The notes under the pieces: model-generated | Told to the model about the DNA's origin: nothing | Databases searched by the model: none | The model's input: the letters and a program-made list of their open reading frames with translations, nothing else | Shown here: positions 29,531-35,231 of the stretch, piece by piece | Numbering within the stretch: position 1 is the stretch's first letter | How the letters are laid out: each line of letters opens with the position of its first letter | Source: Planctomycetales bacterium | GTDB lineage: Bacteria > Planctomycetota > JAKEIC01 | Reading direction: 5' to 3' | Length of the DNA: 35,231 bases | Assembly: GCA_022614695.1 (NCBI GenBank) | Contig: JAKEIC010000114.1 | Coordinates: 1 to 35,231 of the forward strand | Translations under genes and position numbers: made by a program

Positions 29531-29536
29531 TACCCT
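29531..29536 (+). promoter_or_regulatory. -10-like TACCCT of the O-methyltransferase gene
   Basis: TACCCT ends 11 nt before ATG 29548 with no Shine-Dalgarno. The sequence matches TATAAT only moderately; the position fits the pattern of the other starts. Confidence 0.35.
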
Positions 29537-29547
29537 GTCCGCGGATC

Positions 29548-30603
29548 ATGTCCTGGCGCTCCCTCCTCGACGGCCTCCGGCTTTGGGCGCGGTTCCGGTT
29601 CTCGCCGGGGGCGCTCCGGGACCTGCGGCGGGTCGGGCGCCTGGCCGAGGGGGTCCTCGGGGCCCGGACCCTCACCGCGGCGCGCGAGCTGGGGCTGTTC
29701 GGGGCGCTCGGGGAGGGCGGGGCGACCACGTCCGAGCTGGCCCGCCGACTCGGGGTCCCCGGCCCCGCCCTCCGAGTCCTCCTCGACTCGTGCCTGCACT
29801 TCGGGCTCCTCAAGCGGCGCGGCGAACGGCTAGTCCCGGCGAGCCTCGTGACTCGTCTCCTCGACGGACCCGGGGGGCTGGGGCCGGCGCTCGAGGGACT
29901 CGTCTCCTCGACGCTCCGGGCCGCTCCCAGCGCCGTCGCGAGGATCCGGGACGGCCGGGCCCCCCGGGGTTTCTACGAGGGGATGGAGCGGGCGGACCCG
30001 GACGGCATCCGGGAGTACGCCCGGTTTCTCGACGCGGCAGCCGAGGGGCCGAGCCGCGTGCTCGCCGGGGCCGCGGACCTCGCGGGCGCGCGGTCCCTCC
30101 TCGACGTCGGCGGAGGGCTCGGGCGGTTCTCCCAGGCGTTCACCGCCCGCTTCCCGGACCTGCGCGCGACGGTGGCCGAGCTTCCGGCCGTATGCCCGCT
30201 CGCCGAGGAGGCGCTCCGAGCCCGCGGCGCGGCACGGGTCTCGGTCCTCCCGCTCGACTTCCGGAAGGACCCGCTCCCCGCCGGTCACGACGCGGTCCTG
30301 TTCGCGCGGGTCCTGCACGACTGGGACCAGGACACGGTGCGCCGATTGCTCCGCGAGGCGCATCGTGTCCTAACCGGGGCCGGGAGGCTCCTCGTCTTCG
30401 AGATCCTCCGCGACCGCGACCTCGGGAACGGCGCCGCCGTGGTCCTCGCGCAGTGGGAGGTGCTCCTCGGCTCCTCCGGGGAGATCCGGACCGAGGGGGA
30501 CTACCGGACGCTCCTCGCCGAGGCGGGATTCCAGGACGTGCAGCTCGCCCGCCCCTTCGATCCACTCGGGAGGAACGCGCTGGTGACGGCCCGGCGGGTG
30601 TAG
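29548..30603 (+). CDS. Family 2 O-methyltransferase (caffeate/hydroxyindole OMT-like)
   Basis: A 351-aa SAM-dependent methyltransferase. The N-terminal third is a winged-helix dimerisation domain (LTAARELGLFGALGEGGATT, SELARRLGVPGPALRVLLDS) and the rest is the Rossmann domain with motif I SLLDVGGGLGRFSQAF and the catalytic-His stretch FARVLHDWDQDTVRRLL. Such enzymes methylate hydroxyl groups of small aromatic or polyketide substrates. No biosynthetic cluster surrounds it, so the substrate is unknown. ATG 29548 is the first Met that gives the family's normal N-terminus; earlier codons translate the inverted repeat. Confidence 0.88.
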   Translation: MSWRSLLDGLRLWARFRFSPGALRDLRRVGRLAEGVLGARTLTAARELGLFGALGEGGATTSELARRLGVPGPALRVLLDSCLHFGLLKRRGERLVPASLVTRLLDGPGGLGPALEGLVSSTLRAAPSAVARIRDGRAPRGFYEGMERADPDGIREYARFLDAAAEGPSRVLAGAADLAGARSLLDVGGGLGRFSQAFTARFPDLRATVAELPAVCPLAEEALRARGAARVSVLPLDFRKDPLPAGHDAVLFARVLHDWDQDTVRRLLREAHRVLTGAGRLLVFEILRDRDLGNGAAVVLAQWEVLLGSSGEIRTEGDYRTLLAEAGFQDVQLARPFDPLGRNALVTARRV

Positions 30604-30612
30604 CCGCCGCCC

Positions 30613-31791
30613 CTACTTCCCCCCCTCCGCGCTAACCTTCTCCCGGCTCCTCTCCCACCACTCCCGCCACCTCTTCTGCCCCTCGGCGCGGGCCTTCGGC
30701 GCGAGCGGGCGGGCCCAGTGCTCCTCGTCCATGCCGAGGTCCGTCTTCGCGAGCTTCCGGAGGTTCCGGGCGGCCGTCACGCGGGCGAGGGGGTCCTCCA
30801 CCCCGAGCCGCTCGATCAGCTCGGGGATCCCGTTCGGGCCGGAGCAGAGCGCCGGCGCTGTCGAGTGCCAGAAGGCGCGCCAGCGGGTCTGGTCGCCGCC
30901 GAACTCCTGGCCGAGGAGGTCCCGGAGCCCCGCGGCCGCCCACTCGCGCCGGTCGGGCTCGACGGCGCGGAGGTCCAGGACGAGCCCCTCGACGACCCTG
31001 TCCGAGAGATCCCGGTCGTTCGCGAGCGCCGGCCCACGGAGAGCCACGACGAGCGCGGCGAGCCCCTCGCGCCGCACCTCGGGTTCGGCCCCCTCCGCGA
31101 GCGCAGGCAGGAAGAGCCTCGGCACGCGCCGCGCCGTCTCGACGAGGAAGCGCTCAAGATCGCCCCGGACCGCGTCGTCGTCGGTCTTCGCCCGCCGGTC
31201 CAGGCACTCCCGCAGCGCCGGCCAGCCGACCTGCCGCAGGACCTCGATGAGGTCGTCCACGTACTCGGGGCTCGCGTGGAGGTCGTCGTCTCCCGTGGTC
31301 CCCCAGGTCGTACGGTCGGCGCGCTTGCGGCCCAGCAGCTCCTCGGGGATGCGCCGTCCGTCCCCGCGGCGGCGGTCCCGGAGCTCGCACACGAGCGCCT
31401 CGACGAGGTAGCCGACCCCCTTCTCCCCGAGGTCCGCCAGGAGGCGCTTGATGGCGCTCCGGTAGTCCGGGATCCTCTCGGCGACCTCGGGGAACTCGCC
31501 CGGGTTCACGTTGCGCGGGTTCAGGTAGCGCAGGAGGTCTATCAGCCGCACCACGACCGGGCCCAGCTCCTCGGTCGTGAGGCCGGGGCCGTCGGGCGCC
31601 GGCGGCGGGGCCTTGTCGGCCCCCGGCCCCGTGAGCGTCGCGCGTCTGGCCGGGATCTTGAGCTTCGTCCGGATCTCGCGCTCCCAGCGCTCGGGGGTCG
31701 TCCCCCGGAACGGCGGCTCGTGGAACCCGTCGGCGGAGGCGACGCGTCCGGCCGTCAGCACGAGTAGGACGATCGAGAGGTGTCGCCTCAC
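30613..31791 (-). CDS. Exported HEAT-like repeat protein of the gatAB operon
   Basis: A 392-aa exported protein, family not recognised. It begins with a signal peptide (MRRHLSIVLLVLTAGRVASA) and is otherwise made of paired helices that look like HEAT repeats (LGEKGVGYLVEALVCELRDR; LIEVLRQVGWPALRECLDRR; LFLPALAEGAEPEVRREGLA; GIPELIERLGVEDPLARVTA, AARNLRKLAKTDLG). The end WWERSREKVSAEGGK is charged and soluble. It may be a scaffold in the periplasm; there is no catalytic motif. GTG 31791 overlaps the stop of the preceding gene as GTGA. It is the last gene of a coupled run beginning with gatA. Confidence 0.7.
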   Translation of the reverse strand: MRRHLSIVLLVLTAGRVASADGFHEPPFRGTTPERWEREIRTKLKIPARRATLTGPGADKAPPPAPDGPGLTTEELGPVVVRLIDLLRYLNPRNVNPGEFPEVAERIPDYRSAIKRLLADLGEKGVGYLVEALVCELRDRRRGDGRRIPEELLGRKRADRTTWGTTGDDDLHASPEYVDDLIEVLRQVGWPALRECLDRRAKTDDDAVRGDLERFLVETARRVPRLFLPALAEGAEPEVRREGLAALVVALRGPALANDRDLSDRVVEGLVLDLRAVEPDRREWAAAGLRDLLGQEFGGDQTRWRAFWHSTAPALCSGPNGIPELIERLGVEDPLARVTAARNLRKLAKTDLGMDEEHWARPLAPKARAEGQKRWREWWERSREKVSAEGGK

Positions 31792-32219
31792 CTCGGCCTT
31801 CCCTCCCCGGGGGGGGACTTCTCGTCCTTGAGGCTCGCCAGCTCCGACTCGAGGCTCCCCACGGCGATCTCCAGCCGCCCGCGCCGGTCCACGGTGGCCG
31901 CCAGGGCCTGCTCCTCGGCGATCTCCCGCTGGTACTCGGCGTCGAGCTCGCGCCACTTCCGCCCGAGGGGCCCGTCCTCGACCTCCTTCACCACGATGCG
32001 CTGCGCCTCGGACTGCACGGCGCGGAGCCTCTCGCCCTCGAGGAGGGCCTCCTCGCGGAGCGCCGAGAGGCTCTCGCGCGAGATCCGCGCCTCGTGGCAG
32101 GCGGCCTCGAGGACGACGAGGGCCCGCGCGTCGGCGCCGCGCGCGGCCGCGGTCCCGAGGGCGGCCGCTCCGGCCGCGCCGAGGACCGCGACCGCCAGGA
32201 TCAGGGTCGGCCGCCTCAC
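31788..32219 (-). CDS. Small exported coiled-coil protein
   Basis: A 143-aa protein starting at GTG 32219, which overlaps the stop of the upstream lipoprotein as GTGA. The first 25 residues are hydrophobic (RRPTLILAVAVLGAAGAAALG) and form a signal peptide or membrane anchor. The rest is highly charged with heptad-like hydrophobics (ALREEALLEGERLRAVQSEA; EDGPLGRKWRELDAEYQREI; LEIAVGSLESELASLKDEK), typical of a coiled coil. No known family. Probably a partner of the coiled-coil lipoprotein immediately upstream. Confidence 0.7.
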   Translation of the reverse strand: MRRPTLILAVAVLGAAGAAALGTAAARGADARALVVLEAACHEARISRESLSALREEALLEGERLRAVQSEAQRIVVKEVEDGPLGRKWRELDAEYQREIAEEQALAATVDRRGRLEIAVGSLESELASLKDEKSPPGEGRPR

Positions 32220-33298
32220 CGGCCCCCCTCCTTCACCGGCCCCACCGGCGGCGACTTCCCGAGGCTCTCGCGGATCCCGTCCAGGAGCGTCGCCGCGGTC
32301 TCCGCCGCGGCGCGGAGGGACATCCCCGCCGCCGCCAGCTCCTCGACGACCGAGCGGCACGTCCCGGCGAGGCCGATCTCGTTCCGCGAGTCGAGGAGCG
32401 ACCCGAGGACCCTCACCGCCTCGTCGAGCCGCAGGGCCGTCACCCCCGGCAGGGCGGACGGGTCGGCCGGGTCGGACTTGGCGAGCGTGCGGGCCAGGTC
32501 GGCCGCCTCGGCGGCGCGCGCGGCGACCCGGAGACGCGGGAGGACCGCCAGCCGCGCCTCGAGCGCCCCGACCTCGTCGGCCACCCGGCGCGCGACGGCC
32601 CGGACCTCGCCCGGCTCCCGGCGCAGCACCGGAGGGTCCTTCCCGGGGTCTATGGTGGCGAGGACCTCGTCCGCGAGCTCGCGGACGGTGCCGACGAGGG
32701 GCTCCTGGCTCTCCTCGATCCCCTCGGTGAACTCGCGGACCCGCAGGGCGAGCTGGTCGAGGTCGTCGCGCAGCCGGCCGAGCTCGGCGGGATCGTGCTC
32801 GCTCGCGTCCGAGAGGACCCGGGCCCGGCGGGCGGCCCGCTCCCGGAGCGCGGCGGTCACCTCCTCGAGCAGCCGCGCGAATCTCGCCTCGAGGCCGCCG
32901 ATCCCGCGCAACGTTTCCCCGCGTGCGGCTCGGAGCCCGGCCACTTGGCGCTGGCGCTCGGGAGCCTTCTCGCGCAGGGCCTCGAGCCGGGCCCGCGCCA
33001 CGTCCACGTCCTCCTCGAGCCGCTGCCTCTCGCGCTCGCGGAGCCCGACCTCGATCTCGAGGTGGAGCGTCGCCAGCTCCTCCTCGAGCCGCTGGCGCGC
33101 CCCGGCCCGGCTCCCCTCGAGGAACTCGCGCGGCGCCAGCTCGTACTCGGCCGCGGCGGCGAAGCGCGCCTCGAGGAGGCGCGTGTCCAGCACCTCCGCC
33201 TCGAGCCGGCCCTCGGCGGCCCGTCGCCGCGACTCCGTGCCGGCGTCGGAGCAGCCCGCGAGCGCGACGCAGGTCGCGAGTACCGACACGCGACTCAC
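32216..33298 (-). CDS. Coiled-coil lipoprotein coupled to gatB
   Basis: A 360-aa lipoprotein: [20 protein letters not shown] shows a short hydrophobic signal and lipobox LAGC, so it should be lipid-anchored outside the cytoplasm. The mature part is almost wholly helical and charged, with long coiled-coil stretches (EVLDTRLLEARFAAAAEYEL; QRLEEELATLHLEIEVGLRE; RLEEDVDVARARLEALREKA). It is not a family I recognise; length and helicity recall periplasmic adaptor or cell-envelope spacer proteins. GTG 33298 overlaps the gatB stop as GTGA, so it is translated with a tRNA-modifying enzyme operon, an unusual partner. Confidence 0.72.
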   Translation of the reverse strand: MSRVSVLATCVALAGCSDAGTESRRRAAEGRLEAEVLDTRLLEARFAAAAEYELAPREFLEGSRAGARQRLEEELATLHLEIEVGLRERERQRLEEDVDVARARLEALREKAPERQRQVAGLRAARGETLRGIGGLEARFARLLEEVTAALRERAARRARVLSDASEHDPAELGRLRDDLDQLALRVREFTEGIEESQEPLVGTVRELADEVLATIDPGKDPPVLRREPGEVRAVARRVADEVGALEARLAVLPRLRVAARAAEAADLARTLAKSDPADPSALPGVTALRLDEAVRVLGSLLDSRNEIGLAGTCRSVVEELAAAGMSLRAAAETAATLLDGIRESLGKSPPVGPVKEGGR

Positions 33299-34752
33299 GC
33301 TCCCGCCCTCCCCCGGAGCTCCGCCTCGAGGATCTCTCTCGCGCGGTTCGGGTTCGCCCGGCCGCCGGTCGCCTTCATGATCCGGCCCATGAGGAACCCG
33401 ATGGCCTTGGCGCCCTTCCCGGCCCGGTAGTCCGCCACCGAGCCGGGGTTCTCGGCGAGGACGCTCGCGACCGCGCCGGCGAGAGTCGCCTCGTCGGAGA
33501 CCTGGGCGAGGCCGCGCGCGGCGATCACCTCGGCGGCCGCTCGCCCCGTCGCGGCCATCTCGGCGAGGACCTCCTTCGCCTGGTTCGCGGAGATCGCGCC
33601 CCCCCTCACGCGGCGGTGGAGGTCTCCGACCGCCGCGGGGGTGACGCGGAGGGCGCGGAACCCGCCCGGCGCGTCCTTCGCCCGGGCGAGCATCTCCCCC
33701 ATGACCCAGTTCGCCGCGGCCTTCGCCTCCCCGATCTCTCGCGCGAGCGCCTCGAAGAAGTCCGCCACCGCCGGCTCCTCGGTGAGGACGGCCGCGTCGG
33801 AGGCCGGGAGCCCGTGGGCCGAGACGAACCGCCCCCGCCGTGCGCGCGGACTCTCCGGGAGCGCGCGCCGCGCCTCCTCGACCCACGCCCGCGGGACCTC
33901 GAGGGCCGGGAGGTCGGGCTCGGGGAAGTAGCGGTAGTCGTGCGCCTCCTCCTTGCTGCGCATCGGCGCCGTGACGCCGCGCCCCTCGTCCCAGAGGCGC
34001 GTCTCCTGCGCGATCCTCTCGCCGCGGGCGAGGGCGGCCGACTGGCGCGCGATCTCGTGCTCGAGGGCCCGCTTCACGCCTTTGAAGGTGTTCAGGTTCT
34101 TCACCTCGACCTTCGTGCCGAGCGCGGTCGTCCCGGCCGGCCGGACCGAGACGTTCGCGTCGCAGCGCAGGCTCCCCTCCTCCATGGTGCAGTCGGAGAC
34201 GCCGAGGGCGAGGAGGAGGCGCTTCAACTCGGCGAGATACGCGTGCGCCTCGTCGGGCGACTCGAGGTCGGGCTCGGACACGATCTCCATGAGCGGGACG
34301 CCGCAGCGGTTCAGGTCCACGCACGTCTCGGCGGGCCGCCGGTCGTGGAGGCTCTTCCCCGCGTCCTCCTCGACGTGCGCCCGCGTGATCCGGACGACCT
34401 TCGTGCCGCCGCCGGGCCCGTGGGGAATGTCCACCTCGAGCCTCCCATTCCGCGAGAAGGGGAGGTCGTACTGCGAGATCTGGTAGTCCTTCGGGAGGTC
34501 CGGGTAGAAGTAGTTCTTCCGGTCGAACTTCGTCCGCGGGAGGATCTCGCAGCCGAGCCCCAGCGCCGTCCGGATCGCGAGCTCGACCGCGCGCCTGTTG
34601 AGGACCGGGAGCACGCCGGGGAACCCCGCGCAGACCGGGCAGACGGCCGTGTTCGGCGGGGCCGCGAATGTCGTCGGGCAGCCGCAGAAGAGCTTCGTCT
34701 CGGTCGCGAGCTGGACGTGCACCTCGAGTCCGATGGTGGGGAGCACGCTCAC
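33295..34752 (-). CDS. gatB: Asp/Glu-tRNA(Asn/Gln) amidotransferase subunit B
   Basis: The tRNA-binding kinase subunit of GatCAB, which converts Glu-tRNA(Gln) and/or Asp-tRNA(Asn) to the amidated form in organisms lacking one of the direct synthetases. 485 aa, normal length. Seen: [10 protein letters not shown], the zinc site LFCGCPTTF ... [67 protein letters not shown] and the C-terminal YqeY-like tail ending [23 protein letters not shown] 34752 overlaps the gatA stop as GTGA; a longer frame reaches 34893 but lies inside gatA. gatC is not within the window. Confidence 0.96.
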   Translation of the reverse strand: MSVLPTIGLEVHVQLATETKLFCGCPTTFAAPPNTAVCPVCAGFPGVLPVLNRRAVELAIRTALGLGCEILPRTKFDRKNYFYPDLPKDYQISQYDLPFSRNGRLEVDIPHGPGGGTKVVRITRAHVEEDAGKSLHDRRPAETCVDLNRCGVPLMEIVSEPDLESPDEAHAYLAELKRLLLALGVSDCTMEEGSLRCDANVSVRPAGTTALGTKVEVKNLNTFKGVKRALEHEIARQSAALARGERIAQETRLWDEGRGVTAPMRSKEEAHDYRYFPEPDLPALEVPRAWVEEARRALPESPRARRGRFVSAHGLPASDAAVLTEEPAVADFFEALAREIGEAKAAANWVMGEMLARAKDAPGGFRALRVTPAAVGDLHRRVRGGAISANQAKEVLAEMAATGRAAAEVIAARGLAQVSDEATLAGAVASVLAENPGSVADYRAGKGAKAIGFLMGRIMKATGGRANPNRAREILEAELRGRAGA

Positions 34753-35231
34753 GGTCTCGCCCCCGGCAGTTCCGCCCCCGCCGTCTCCCTCTCGTACGCC
34801 CGCGCGATGCGGAGCATCTTCGCCTCGGCGAAGGGCGGCGCCTGGATCTGGAGGCCGACCGGGAGGCGCGGAGGGCCCTCCGTCCATCCGCACGGGATCG
34901 AGATCCCCGGGATGCCCGCCAGGTTCGCCGTCACGGTGTAGACGTCGCAGAGGTACATCGCGAGCGGGTCGGCGACCTTCTCGCCGAGCCGGAAGGCCGG
35001 GACCGGGGACGTCGGGCCGACGATCGCGTCGCAGCCCGCGCGGAACGCGTCGAGGAAGTCGCGTCGCACGAGGGTCCGCACCTTCAGCGCGCGCAGGTAG
35101 TAGGCGTCGTAGTAGCCCGAGGAGAGGGCGAACGTCCCGAGCATGATCCGGCGCCGCACCTCGGGCCCGAAGCCCTCGGCCCGGCTCCTCTCGTATGTCT
35201 CGAGGAGCCCCAGGACGCCGTCCCCGCCCGC
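34749..35231 (-). CDS. gatA: Asp/Glu-tRNA(Asn/Gln) amidotransferase subunit A, C-terminal part
   Basis: The amidase-signature subunit of GatCAB, cut by the window edge: only the last 160 codons are present. Seen: the C-terminal amidase region [56 protein letters not shown] and [18 protein letters not shown]. The catalytic Ser-cisSer-Lys part lies beyond the window. The reading frame is open at the edge, and the stop TGA overlaps the gatB GTG. Confidence 0.95.
   Translation of the reverse strand, partial: AGGDGVLGLLETYERSRAEGFGPEVRRRIMLGTFALSSGYYDAYYLRALKVRTLVRRDFLDAFRAGCDAIVGPTSPVPAFRLGEKVADPLAMYLCDVYTVTANLAGIPGISIPCGWTEGPPRLPVGLQIQAPPFAEAKMLRIARAYERETAGAELPGARP

Noticed and set aside
1-35231. 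tRNA or rRNA genes
   Set aside because: No cloverleaf with GTTCRANNC or CCA-type ends, and no rRNA-like stretch, was noticed on either strand.

Overview
This window is GC-rich bacterial DNA with tightly packed genes and many GTG starts. Neighbouring genes are often joined by 4-nt GTGA or ATGA overlaps. The gene families present (DUF2723 and TMTC-like membrane glycosyltransferases, FHA and kinase proteins joined to GspE/MshEN-like modules and zinc ribbons, exported HEAT and TPR proteins, a long-tailed Fpg) suggest an uncultured Planctomycetota-like or related deep lineage (Myxococcota or Eisenbacteria are alternatives). No rRNA or tRNA is visible, so this placement is an inference.

Layout. 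1-4.5 kb: Fpg-family DNA glycosylase, a convergent methyltransferase, a TMTC-like TPR membrane protein, a TrpG/PabA glutamine amidotransferase and a coupled small GNAT-like protein. 4.5-8.5 kb: a DUF1015-class V aminotransferase fusion carrying an internal Shine-Dalgarno and start, coupled to histidine ammonia-lyase (hutH). 8.5-11.5 kb: an accessory island made of a Phd-type antitoxin with a PIN toxin, an imperfect copy of the hutH 3' end, and a two-gene OLD-like AAA ATPase plus TOPRIM-like (DUF4276-like) module that looks like an undescribed or little-described antiphage system. 11.5-13.6 kb: a Cax-type cation/proton exchanger facing a membrane-anchored alpha/beta hydrolase, with a hairpin that contains both stop codons. 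13.6-15.7 kb: an inverted-repeat element and an operon of a LacI-HTH-only protein, a small basic protein and a TPR lipoprotein.

15.7-19.7 kb: a minus-strand run of an 89-aa protein, a YaeQ-like protein, an alkaline-phosphatase-superfamily enzyme and a fused alpha-beta 2-oxoacid dehydrogenase E1. 19.9-21.5 kb: glnA with a downstream hairpin cluster and a long structured leader. 21.5-26.2 kb: a secreted zinc-ribbon protein, a large kinase-like protein lacking the catalytic Asp (five MshEN-like repeats plus zinc ribbon), and divergently a DUF2723 glycosyltransferase. 26.2-29.5 kb: a GGGGTCAGACCCC inverted repeat, an exported Ig-like protein, and an FHA/zinc-ribbon-MshEN gene pair. 29.5-35.2 kb: an O-methyltransferase, then gatA-gatB translationally coupled to three exported proteins (a coiled-coil lipoprotein, a small coiled-coil protein and a HEAT-like protein).

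A window-wide signal is that many genes lack a Shine-Dalgarno but carry a TANNNT-type -10 hexamer 6-11 nt before the start codon. This predicts leaderless transcripts and was used here to correct several start sites.
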